In this document: positions 16,980-25,797 of the stretch, one piece after another
How the letters are laid out: each line of letters starts with the position of its first letter
Position numbering within the stretch: the stretch's first letter is position 1
NCBI GenBank assembly: GCA_029212925.1
Contig: JARGOB010000002.1
Span: 124,001-188,000, forward strand
DNA from: Coxiellaceae bacterium
GTDB lineage: Bacteria > Pseudomonadota > Gammaproteobacteria > Coxiellales > Coxiellaceae
Direction: 5' to 3'
Length of the DNA stretch: 64,000 nucleotides
Notes under the pieces: model-generated
What the model saw: only the letters and a program-made list of their open reading frames with translations
Told to the model about the DNA's origin: nothing
The model's database searches: none
Translations under genes and position numbers: made by a program

Positions 16980-19538
16980 ATGACAGATCATCGTTGGTTG
17001 GTTTTAAAATTTGGTGGCACCAGTGTTTCCTCACGTGAACGCTGGCTTAATATTGCTGAAACTACGCAGCAGTACCTGGAGCATGGCTATCGTTTAGTCA
17101 TTGTTTGTTCAGCGCCCGCTTTAATCTCTAACTTGCTGATTGAAGCGCTTGAATCGGCGCCACAGCAACACCAAGCCGAACCACTGCATAAGATACGCGC
17201 TATATATAAGGAGTTATGCCAGCAGTTGCACTTGGATATGAATGAGCTGCTTGATAACGACTTACAAGCATTAACAAAATTATTACAAGGCATTGAATTA
17301 TTAGGTGAAGCCAGTGATAAGGCACGCGCTAAAGTGATGTCATTTGGCGAAATCATGCTCACCCGTTTGGGTCACGCTTTTCTAAGCAGCCAAAGCATTG
17401 CCAACACATGGCACGACGCACGTGAACTATTACACGCCACTCCAACCCATGACATATTAATGAGTCGCTGTGAAGATGATGCTGATCCTGCACTGCAAAA
17501 ACAATTATCGACTGCTCAGCATGTAGTGATTACGCAAGGCTTTATCGCCAGTGACGGCTTTGGCAATACTGTGCTTTTAGGGCGTGGCGGCTCAGACAGT
17601 TCGGCAGCTTACTTTGCTGCCAAATTACAAGCAGAGCGCTTAGAAATATGGACCGATGTTCCCGGCATCTATACCGCCAATCCACAACAGATTTCAGATG
17701 CCCGGTTACTAACACAACTCAATTATGATGAAGCACAAGAAATTTCATCAATGGGTGCCAAAGTATTACATCCGCGCTGCATTGAGCCGGTAAAAAAACA
17801 CAATATCCCGCTCTATATTAAACAAACCCAACAACCGCAACGTGCCGGCACGGTGATTGCTGTTGATGGTGAACCGGTGAACTTACCGATCAAGGCCATT
17901 ATTAACAAATACAATATTGTATTGATCACGATTGAAACTGTTAGTATGTGGCAACAAGTCGGCTTCTTGAGTCAAGTATTCGAGTGCTTTACCAAGCATC
18001 ACCTGTCGATTGATTTGGTATCAACCTCTGAATCGTCAGTAACGGTATCGATCGATAACAATAACGGTGGCTATACTGCCGACACCATCGACCAGTTATT
18101 AGCAGAGCTTAATCAATTTTCGAAAGCACGCTGGATCGGACCCTGCGCCTCAGTGAGCTTAATCGGTGAAAATATTCGTATGGTATTGCATCAACTGGGT
18201 GAAACCTTTGAAGTATTCGAAGCGCAACAAATTCATATGATGTCATTAGCTGCCAATAATTTAAATTTAACTTTTGTTGTTGATAGCGAACAAGCCGAAC
18301 GTTTAGCTAAACAATTGCATGTATTATTGGTCGAACAACACCCGCGCCGCCATCAACTGGGTAAATCCTGGCGCGAAGAGTGCGGTGATATTGCCAGTAT
18401 GCCTACTGCCTGGTGGCAAACAAAACGTCAAGCGCTACTGGATTTAATGCAGCAACACGATGCTTCGTACGTTTATGATCCAGCAACCATTGACAATGCC
18501 ATCCAGCAACTCAAACAATTGACAGCCGTTGATCAGGTGTTTTATGCGATGAAGGCCAACAGTTATGACCCGATATTAAAACAAGTGCATGACAGCGGCA
18601 TTAACTTTGAATGCGTGTCGATGGCGGAAGTGGAAAAAATCCTTGAATTATTTCCTAAGATAGATAAGCAACGCATTTTGTTCACACCTAACTTTGCGGG
18701 TCGCGAAGAATATGCCGCCGCACTGAAATTAAAACTGCATGTAACGATTGATAGCACCTACCCGATTGAGCATTGGCCTGAGCTATTTAAAGACCAACGC
18801 ATCATGTTACGGGTTGATCCGGGTTATGGCGCCGGCCATCATAAATATGTCTGCACTGGCGGCACCGATTCAAAATTTGGTATTCCGATTGACCAATTAG
18901 ATGCGCTGCAAAGCCAATTAAACAAACACAATATTGATGTCGCTGGTTTACACATTCATTCTGGTAGCGGTATTTTATCAGCTAATAGCTGGAGCGATTC
19001 GTTTAATACTTTATTGGAATTACTCAAACGTTTTCCGCACGCGAATACCATTAATCTTGGTGGCGGTCTTGGTATTGTAGAAAAACCCGGCCAAACCCCT
19101 TTAGACATCCAGGCGCTGAATAAAACCCTGGAAAAAATTAAAACCGAAAAACCACATTTACAATTGTGGATGGAACCCGGTCGCTTTGTGGTTGCACGTG
19201 CCGGCGTTATTGTCGCTAAAGTGACACAAGTGAAACACAAAGGCGATACCACTTTCGTTGGCATTACCACCGGCATGAATTCATTAATTCGCCCTGCTTT
19301 ATACGGCGCTTATCATGAAATTGTGAATTTAACTCGATTGGATGAAGCTAAAACCGAAATCGTTAATATCGTGGGACCGATTTGCGAATCCGGTGACACG
19401 CTCGGCTATTGCCGACCATTTCCGGTGACTCAAGAAGGGGATGTCGTGTTGATCGCTAATACCGGCGCCTATGGGTATTGCATGAGTTCGCGTTATAACT
19501 TACGCGAACCGGCAGAGCAGCAATTACTCATCACCTGA
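16980..19538 (+). CDS. lysAC: Bifunctional aspartate kinase / diaminopimelate decarboxylase
   Basis: One polypeptide of about 852 residues holding the first and last enzymes of lysine synthesis. The N-terminal aspartokinase has LVLKFGGTSVSS at the start, GRGGSDSSAAYFAAKL near 195 and WTDVPGIYTANP near 217, followed by ACT domains at about 310-450. The C-terminal PLP decarboxylase starts near 490: FYAMKANSYDPILK holds the PLP lysine, HIHSGSGI lies near 658, NLGGGLGI near 692, WMEPGRFVV near 732 and CESGDTLG near 803. The fusion is known in some gammaproteobacteria such as Xanthomonas relatives. The ATG at 16980 is preferred over an upstream frame start at 16956. Its 3' end overlaps the convergent gene by 15 bp. 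Feedback control by lysine through the ACT domains is likely. Confidence 0.97.
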   Translation: MTDHRWLVLKFGGTSVSSRERWLNIAETTQQYLEHGYRLVIVCSAPALISNLLIEALESAPQQHQAEPLHKIRAIYKELCQQLHLDMNELLDNDLQALTKLLQGIELLGEASDKARAKVMSFGEIMLTRLGHAFLSSQSIANTWHDARELLHATPTHDILMSRCEDDADPALQKQLSTAQHVVITQGFIASDGFGNTVLLGRGGSDSSAAYFAAKLQAERLEIWTDVPGIYTANPQQISDARLLTQLNYDEAQEISSMGAKVLHPRCIEPVKKHNIPLYIKQTQQPQRAGTVIAVDGEPVNLPIKAIINKYNIVLITIETVSMWQQVGFLSQVFECFTKHHLSIDLVSTSESSVTVSIDNNNGGYTADTIDQLLAELNQFSKARWIGPCASVSLIGENIRMVLHQLGETFEVFEAQQIHMMSLAANNLNLTFVVDSEQAERLAKQLHVLLVEQHPRRHQLGKSWREECGDIASMPTAWWQTKRQALLDLMQQHDASYVYDPATIDNAIQQLKQLTAVDQVFYAMKANSYDPILKQVHDSGINFECVSMAEVEKILELFPKIDKQRILFTPNFAGREEYAAALKLKLHVTIDSTYPIEHWPELFKDQRIMLRVDPGYGAGHHKYVCTGGTDSKFGIPIDQLDALQSQLNKHNIDVAGLHIHSGSGILSANSWSDSFNTLLELLKRFPHANTINLGGGLGIVEKPGQTPLDIQALNKTLEKIKTEKPHLQLWMEPGRFVVARAGVIVAKVTQVKHKGDTTFVGITTGMNSLIRPALYGAYHEIVNLTRLDEAKTEIVNIVGPICESGDTLGYCRPFPVTQEGDVVLIANTGAYGYCMSSRYNLREPAEQQLLIT

Positions 19539-20846
19539 GCTGCGACCTGGCCCTCTAGGCCTTGGTGCTCCAGTGCCCGTCGTTAGGTCATCGGCGCCTG
19601 CTTTTTCACCAGATCTTTGCACCACTCGACTAAAAAGTGTACTGCCGGCATACGAAGAACCCACAGGGGTCGTGGTGTCAACTTCTATGGGAGATACTCT
19701 TAACCCCGGCGGAACCGCTGGCCTTCTGTCGTAATTCGATGCTGGCAACATGCTATTTAAAATTCCCTCATTCCTTGCCCTTATTTCCGCGTGAATATCA
19801 CTTGCACTATCGCCGAGGTTGTCTAATACATTAAATGTCACATATTCACTGTGCAGCTCTTTTACTGCATGCAAGGCAGTAAGTTTTTCACCTGGCTCTG
19901 CAATGAAATCAATCTTGTCTAAATCTTGACGTATATGCTCTCTTGCTTCAGCCGCATTATCATGCAAATGGCCAGGACGCTCCGGCTCACCAATACGCAA
20001 AGTCGACATTACACTGAGATCGCCAAAGGTACGTGCGGGTCCCGCCGCAAAAGCACTACTGTCGGCTCGCCTTAATGGTGTGTGACGAGGCAAAGGTCTT
20101 GACTTGACCACCCTGCCTGGTTTCACCCCGTATATATCACATAATTTATTAAACTTTTCTTGCTGACTGGTTGAAAAGTATGGTTTGCGATTTTTTTTGA
20201 CCGAACCTAAAGGGCGTAATTTTCTTTGTCTTACAGGTGTTGGCACAACAGCATAAGGTGACGGAACTGCTTTTCCAGGGCTCCCTTTACCGTTACGTTG
20301 TTGTTTACGAACCCTGCGTCGTGCGACAGGTGCTTTAACTGAAGGCTTTTGCTCACGGGCAGCAGCCCTCATTGTAGCTAGCGGTCCAACAGTAATAGCC
20401 GAGCGCTTACTTGTTGAAGTAGCTGCTCTAGCGGCTTTTTCTTTAGCTATCAACTTATCCATCCAGGCATCGTCAGCCTTAATCCGAGGAGCTCCTGCAA
20501 AAGGATCATGGTATTCAGACCGCCCCTCAGGAGTGGCAGGCTTTGGCAAAGCAGCCTCTCTTGCTAATTGTGCTTCAGCCTTACCTGCCTCTGCAAAAGC
20601 TACCGCCCAAGGGTCTTCAGTTGAATCGACTGAGGATGGCGGAGGAGCGTTACGCCGCTTATCCTCTTCTAACCACGCCTTCTTGCGCTTTTCTTCAAGC
20701 GGTAAACCACTTTCTAAAACTGCTTTTCTTAGCTCAAATCGTGGATCTAAGTGATATGCTTTATTATGCTCAGGATGTGGACTACTATCCCAGTCTTTAA
20801 TAAACTGCTTTAATTCATCATCGCTTAATTCTGGTCGCATGCTCAT
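19524..20846 (-). CDS. Hypothetical basic, partly coiled protein
   Basis: 440 residues, family not recognised. The first 150 residues are charged and probably helical (DDELKQFIKDWD, EEKRKKAWLEEDKRR). A strongly basic stretch lies near residues 170-230 (VARRRVRKQQRNGKG, RQRKLRPLGSVKKNRK) that would suit nucleic acid binding or a nuclear-localisation signal. A second helical part lies at about 300-345, and the C-terminus is Gly/Pro/Arg-rich. No signal peptide or membrane segment. GAGAGA precedes the ATG. Composition resembles the other unknown genes here and differs from the housekeeping genes around it. An effector role is only a hypothesis. Confidence 0.65.
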   Translation of the reverse strand: MSMRPELSDDELKQFIKDWDSSPHPEHNKAYHLDPRFELRKAVLESGLPLEEKRKKAWLEEDKRRNAPPPSSVDSTEDPWAVAFAEAGKAEAQLAREAALPKPATPEGRSEYHDPFAGAPRIKADDAWMDKLIAKEKAARAATSTSKRSAITVGPLATMRAAAREQKPSVKAPVARRRVRKQQRNGKGSPGKAVPSPYAVVPTPVRQRKLRPLGSVKKNRKPYFSTSQQEKFNKLCDIYGVKPGRVVKSRPLPRHTPLRRADSSAFAAGPARTFGDLSVMSTLRIGEPERPGHLHDNAAEAREHIRQDLDKIDFIAEPGEKLTALHAVKELHSEYVTFNVLDNLGDSASDIHAEIRARNEGILNSMLPASNYDRRPAVPPGLRVSPIEVDTTTPVGSSYAGSTLFSRVVQRSGEKAGADDLTTGTGAPRPRGPGRSSGDE

Positions 20847-20977
20847 TCTCTCTGCTAAAATACATTATTCTTCAATCGGTTGAAGTTCAACACAATTATT
20901 ATCATGTCAATATTATACCTTTATATACTTAAGGGAGCCTTACTTACCTGGCTAAGTGTTTGTATTTTGCTATTTGA

Positions 20978-21007
20978 CTGGATCCCGGCTCGGGGGCCGG
21001 GATGACA
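20978..21007. repeat. TCATCCCGG palindrome
   Basis: CTGGATCCCGGCTCGGG and the closing GGCCGGGATGACAC form a GC-rich palindrome about 70 bp after the trkH stop. It matches the 46.1 kb copy almost base for base. It may help end the long minus-strand operon. Confidence 0.8.
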
Positions 21008-21078
21008 CAGAAAGTACCGGATGACATGGCAGGATGGGATGACTGGATCAGCATCAAGGTGGACCGGGTGTCTGTTTT

Positions 21079-22533
21079 TTAGTGTTTCCAATAGGAGGTA
21101 GTGAACAAAATCAAAATGGTAAAGATTTCCAACCGCCCTAACAACATCGCAACAATCAAAATCCACATGCCAGAGACATTCACATGAAAGAAGTTCGATG
21201 CCACACTACCGATACCAGCACCGGTGTTTGACAAGCACGACGCAACAGCACCAAACGCAGTTTCAAAACCCATGCCGGTAGCCAACAAAGCCAGCAATAA
21301 CAATATAAATACAGCAATATAGGCAGTAACAAAAGACCAGACCGATCGCAATACGGTTTCATTCACCGCATGACCACCAACTTTTACTTGCCGTACAGCG
21401 CGTGGATGCGCCAAGTGAAATAATTCGCGTCGCACCAAACTCATCAACACTTGAACACGCACGATTTTCAAACCACCACTGGTTGATGCGGCGCAACCTC
21501 CTACCAAAGCAACAAACATCATCAAATACGGCAAAAATATCGGCCAATTCGTAAAATGATCAACCGTAAAACCCGTGGTACTCGCCAGCGACACCACCGT
21601 AAACAGCGCTTGAATTACAGCGGAATGATGCTGTGGGAAATAACCAATAGCCCATAACGTTACAACCGTAATTGCAGTAACGACAATAATGCTACCAACG
21701 TAGGTGCCGAATTCCGAATCTTTAATATAAGTGTTGACATCAAAATCTTGCAAGAAACGAAAGTGTAAACCAAAGTTGGTCGCGCCTAACAACATAAAGA
21801 CAATCGCAATGCCATCAATCGTATAACTGTGATAATAAGCAAAGCTGCTATCGTGAATCGAAAAACCACCGGTAGAAATAGTTGAAAAGCTTTCACCTAT
21901 CGCATCAAACGGCGTCATACCAGCCCACCAATAACACAAAGCACACAACACAACCAAACCCACATAAATCGACCATAACGCTTTTGCAGTTTGAGTCATG
22001 CGCGGCTTAAGTCGTGTGTCTTTTACTGGGCCCGCGGTTTCCATGCGCGCCAATTGGATACCACCAACACCCAACATCGGCAACACCGCAACAGCCAACA
22101 CGATAATACCCATACCACCCAAGAAGTGTAATTGCATCCGGTAGTATAAAATCGATCGCGGTATCGCGGCTAAATTAGATAAAACCGTTGCACCCGTTGT
22201 GGTTAAACCTGATACCGATTCAAATAAAGCATCAGTAAAAGTTAACGGGTGTGTAGTATCTAAAATAAATGGGATCGTCCCAAAAACAGATAACACCGTC
22301 CAAAACAACGTTACCACCAAAAAACCATCACGCACCCGCAACTCGCGATTAGCTTTGTAAAAAGCCAGCCACAGCAAAAAACCTGTCATTAATGCTATGC
22401 CAAAACAGGTAATAAAGCTGCTTAACCCACTGTCATGATAATACAGTGACACCCCTATCGGTGGAATCAACGTGACACTAAATAACATTAAAAATGTGCC
22501 TACCAATCGAAATACAACGCCGAGTCTATCCAT
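21079..22533 (-). CDS. trkH: Trk potassium uptake protein, membrane subunit
   Basis: 484 residues, inner-membrane channel subunit of the Trk K+ uptake system. Repeated pore-loop motifs are visible: SVSGLTTTGATVL near residue 108, STISTGGFSIHD near 217, VSLASTTGFTVDHF near 310 and SCLSNTGAGIGSV near 430, the four TTG/STGG/TTGF/NTG filter segments expected. Its ATG shares one base with the trkA stop at 22533, so the two are co-translated. The last gene of the run that begins with tolC. Confidence 0.96.
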   Translation of the reverse strand: MDRLGVVFRLVGTFLMLFSVTLIPPIGVSLYYHDSGLSSFITCFGIALMTGFLLWLAFYKANRELRVRDGFLVVTLFWTVLSVFGTIPFILDTTHPLTFTDALFESVSGLTTTGATVLSNLAAIPRSILYYRMQLHFLGGMGIIVLAVAVLPMLGVGGIQLARMETAGPVKDTRLKPRMTQTAKALWSIYVGLVVLCALCYWWAGMTPFDAIGESFSTISTGGFSIHDSSFAYYHSYTIDGIAIVFMLLGATNFGLHFRFLQDFDVNTYIKDSEFGTYVGSIIVVTAITVVTLWAIGYFPQHHSAVIQALFTVVSLASTTGFTVDHFTNWPIFLPYLMMFVALVGGCAASTSGGLKIVRVQVLMSLVRRELFHLAHPRAVRQVKVGGHAVNETVLRSVWSFVTAYIAVFILLLLALLATGMGFETAFGAVASCLSNTGAGIGSVASNFFHVNVSGMWILIVAMLLGRLEIFTILILFTTSYWKH

Positions 22534-23906
22534 TAAAAGAACCTCGCGCCGACTTGGAATAACTTTTCAATATCATTAATGTGTTTTTTATTGGCTACAA
22601 AAATCACCACGCTATCATCTGCCTGCAATACTAGCTCGGGCTCAACTTTTACCGATTTTTTATTGCGCACCACCGCACCAATGGTTGCGCTTTTAGGTAG
22701 CTTTAACTTTTCCAATGGCACCCCAATCACATGTGACGTGCTTTTATCACCATGCGCAACCACTTCAATCGCTTCCGCTGCACCACGCCGTAGCGAATGC
22801 ACACTGACCACATCACCTTGTCGCACATGCGCCAATATAGAACCGATGGTGACATACTGCGGTGAAATCGCAATATTAATCGGGCCACCTTCAATCAAGT
22901 CAACATAAGCCGTACGCGTAATCAATGCCATCACTTGCTTTACACCCATGCGCTTGGCTTGCATACACGCAATGATATTCGCCTCATCATCGTTGGTCAC
23001 TGCACAAAAAACATCAACGTGTTCAATGTCTTCATTCATTAACAATTCTTGATCGGCCGCCTCACCGTGTAACACCATCACACTATCCAAGATGGTCGCT
23101 AAGCGTTCACAACGTCGTCGATTATGATCAATCACTTTAACCTGGTAATCTTTTTGCAATGCTAAAGCCAAACAACGACCAATATTGCCACCACCAGCAA
23201 TCATGACGCGCTTGTAAGGATCTTGCGCTCGACGCATAGATGACATCACCTTACCAATGTCTTTACGTGGCGCAACAAAAAATACTTCATCACCCACTTC
23301 AATCGTGGTTTTTGGCGATAAGTCCACCAAATGATCATTCCTAAAAATAGCCACCACTTTGGCATGCACATCATCTAAATTGTCATCTAGCTCTTGCAGC
23401 GACTTACCAATCAATGGTCCACCATAATAGGGTTTTACCGCTACCATTTTCACCACACCATCAGCAAATTCAATCACCTGTAATGCACCTGGGTGATCAA
23501 TGATTTGTTGAACGTTACGTGTGACTAATTGTTCTGGACTAATAAACACGTCGATAGGTAAATTATCTGAACCAAATAATTCTTTACGAATAAAATAATG
23601 CGGCGAACGGATACGCGCAATTTTTGTCGGTGTATGAAATAACGAATACGCCACTTGGCACGCTACCATATTCGACTCATCATCATCAGTCACAGCAATG
23701 ATCATGTCCGCATCATCGGCACCAGCACGTCGTAAGACATCAGGGTAAGAACATGGACCTACAACGGTGCGTATATCTAACGACTCTTGCAGCGCTGTTA
23801 AGCGATCCTCATTGGTGTCAACAACAGTAATTTCATGACTATCACGCACTAATGTCTCTGTTAATGAGCCACCCACTTGACCACCGCCCAAAATTATAAT
23901 TTTCAT
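22533..23906 (-). CDS. trkA: Trk potassium uptake regulator TrkA
   Basis: 457 residues, cytoplasmic NAD-binding gating ring of the Trk system. Two Rossmann RCK_N domains: IIILGGGQVGGSLTETL at the N-terminus with TVVDTNEDRL, and MIAGGGNIGRCLALAL near 234 with VIDHNRRRCERL. Each is followed by an RCK_C domain (about 145-215 and 370-455). It starts 2 bp after the MacB permease stop and overlaps trkH by one base. The co-transcription with an efflux system is unusual. Confidence 0.96.
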   Translation of the reverse strand: MKIIILGGGQVGGSLTETLVRDSHEITVVDTNEDRLTALQESLDIRTVVGPCSYPDVLRRAGADDADMIIAVTDDDESNMVACQVAYSLFHTPTKIARIRSPHYFIRKELFGSDNLPIDVFISPEQLVTRNVQQIIDHPGALQVIEFADGVVKMVAVKPYYGGPLIGKSLQELDDNLDDVHAKVVAIFRNDHLVDLSPKTTIEVGDEVFFVAPRKDIGKVMSSMRRAQDPYKRVMIAGGGNIGRCLALALQKDYQVKVIDHNRRRCERLATILDSVMVLHGEAADQELLMNEDIEHVDVFCAVTNDDEANIIACMQAKRMGVKQVMALITRTAYVDLIEGGPINIAISPQYVTIGSILAHVRQGDVVSVHSLRRGAAEAIEVVAHGDKSTSHVIGVPLEKLKLPKSATIGAVVRNKKSVKVEPELVLQADDSVVIFVANKKHINDIEKLFQVGARFF

Positions 23907-23908
23907 AA

Positions 23909-25108
23909 CTATTCACCATGTAGTGTTTCGATCGGATCCAACCGCGATGCTCGATAGGCGGGGTAGAAGCCTGATAAAATACCCACCAGCACCGACACCA
24001 AAAACCCTAGCGTCGGTGGCAGTATAAAAAAAACAAACCCCCAATCAGCCACCTCAGCCAATATCACCGACACCAATATACCCAGAGTAACACCCAAAAA
24101 GCCACCGAATAACGTTAAGGTAACCGATTCAATTAAAAACATCCATCGGATATCTGCACGACGTGCGCCTATCGCCATTCGAATACCAATCTCACGACGA
24201 CGCTCAATCACAGATACCAACATAATATTCATGACACCAATGCCGCCCACCAATAGTGAGATACCGCCAATCATGCCCAGCAACCAAGTAAACGTCTTGC
24301 GTTGCTTGCTCATAATATCGATAATTTGTTTTGGGCTACGGAACATAAAGCGCTTATTTGGTAATAAAATTTTCAATTTCCCCGTGATTGCATCTTGAAT
24401 TTGCTTCAGATTACTGCCCTTATCCACCCGAAACAAAATGTCATTTATTTGCGCATAAGGACTCAAACGGTAACTTTGACTAAGCGGCACCAAGACACTG
24501 TTATTTAAATTTGCAAATAGAAATAAATTGGTTTGCCACGGCTGAGTCACCCCAACAATGGTGTACAACCGCTTACCCAATTGGATTTGCTTACCAATGG
24601 GGTTCATTACACCACGCGATTTGAGTTGACTCGCTAACTTTGAACCAATATCACAAAAATTACTATTCGCATCCAAGTAACTGACGAAACGCCCCTTGGC
24701 TATTTTTAGCTTAACAATATGATAAAGCGCATCGGTCGCACCAAAAATTTGACCTTGCAATTGCTTGCCATCGTAAAAAATAGATGAAAACACATTAATA
24801 TATGGCGCCACTAACTCAATTTTGGATGACGCATCCTTAAGCACCGGTACATTACCCAGTTCAAAATATTTTTTTTGTGAATGGTCCTGCATGCCAGACA
24901 TATTATTTTCTTGAATGCTGAGCGCCAGCAAGTTTGTTCCCAGGGTTTTAAATTGTTTCAGTGCATGCTCCGTTGCCATTTGACCAGATGACAACAGCGC
25001 CACTACAGAACCCGTACCCACCAATATACCTAAGATCGCTAAAAACGAACGCAATTTTGACGTCTTTAGATTCATTAACGATTCATTGATGTAGGCTAAA
25101 AATCCCAT
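23909..25108 (-). CDS. macB: MacB-type ABC transporter permease
   Basis: 399 residues, the membrane half of a MacB-like exporter whose ATPase is encoded separately by the previous gene. TM1 near residues 20-42 (LAILGILVGTGSVVALLSSG), a large periplasmic domain (about 60-270) and three C-terminal TM segments. The cytoplasmic signature VIERRREIGIRMAIGARRADI near 302 is diagnostic of FtsX/MacB permeases, as is the C-terminal GFYPAYRASRLDPIETL. Such transporters use ATP to push substrates from the periplasm out through TolC. Its start overlaps the ATPase stop by one base. Confidence 0.92.
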   Translation of the reverse strand: MGFLAYINESLMNLKTSKLRSFLAILGILVGTGSVVALLSSGQMATEHALKQFKTLGTNLLALSIQENNMSGMQDHSQKKYFELGNVPVLKDASSKIELVAPYINVFSSIFYDGKQLQGQIFGATDALYHIVKLKIAKGRFVSYLDANSNFCDIGSKLASQLKSRGVMNPIGKQIQLGKRLYTIVGVTQPWQTNLFLFANLNNSVLVPLSQSYRLSPYAQINDILFRVDKGSNLKQIQDAITGKLKILLPNKRFMFRSPKQIIDIMSKQRKTFTWLLGMIGGISLLVGGIGVMNIMLVSVIERRREIGIRMAIGARRADIRWMFLIESVTLTLFGGFLGVTLGILVSVILAEVADWGFVFFILPPTLGFLVSVLVGILSGFYPAYRASRLDPIETLHGE

Positions 25109-25797
25109 TAAGGCTCTTCCATAATATGAGGTGCATCCATAACTTTACCGTCACGTATTTGTATATTACGTGGAAACTGCCCAGCAATATCATTATCATG
25201 GGTAATCATAACCACGGTGCGATTTTCATTTTTATTTAAATCAAATAAAATTTGCATCACTTCCTGACTGGTTTTTGTGTCCAATGCACCGGTTGGCTCA
25301 TCCGCTAAAATCAAACTGGGCTCACCCACCAACGCGCGCGCAATCGCTACTCGCTGTTGTTGACCACCCGATAGCTCGGTCGGCTTATGATGATGGAATT
25401 GATCCATACCTACACGCGCCAAACAAGCCATCGCACGTTGTTCACGTTCTTTTTTCGCCACACCACGATAAGACAGCGGCATCGATACATTATGCAGTGC
25501 ATCATATTTTGGCAGCAAAAAGAAAGACTGAAACACAAAACCAATTTCTTTATTACGTAACTCTGCCAAGCGATCTGAAGATAAAGAGCTAACATCCTTG
25601 CCATGCAATAAATACCGACCCTCTGTTGGCTTATCAAGCAAGCCAATAATATGCATCGTCGTCGACTTACCCGAACCCGAAGGCCCAACAATAGCTACTG
25701 CTTCACCTTCCTCAATAGCAAACGAAACATCACTCAATGCTTCAAACACTGTATCACCCATTTTGTAACGCTTGGTGACGTTTTCAAACTGGATCAT
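25108..25797 (-). CDS. MacB-type ABC transporter ATP-binding protein
   Basis: 229 residues of the LolD/MacB ATPase class. Walker A GPSGSGKST near residue 38, Q-loop FVFQSFFLLP near 90, signature LSGGQQQRVAIARAL near 143, Walker B LILADEPTGALD near 163 and switch His in MITHDND near 199. It energises the permease encoded directly downstream. Its ATG lies 14 nt inside the adaptor gene, and the stop overlaps the permease start, so the three are translationally coupled. Confidence 0.95.
   Translation of the reverse strand: MIQFENVTKRYKMGDTVFEALSDVSFAIEEGEAVAIVGPSGSGKSTTMHIIGLLDKPTEGRYLLHGKDVSSLSSDRLAELRNKEIGFVFQSFFLLPKYDALHNVSMPLSYRGVAKKEREQRAMACLARVGMDQFHHHKPTELSGGQQQRVAIARALVGEPSLILADEPTGALDTKTSQEVMQILFDLNKNENRTVVMITHDNDIAGQFPRNIQIRDGKVMDAPHIMEEP

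Noticed and set aside
20921..21166. Minus-strand frame containing HPGPRAGIQ after trkH
   Set aside because: It reads through the intergenic TCATCCCGG palindrome and the end of trkH in another frame; no start signal.
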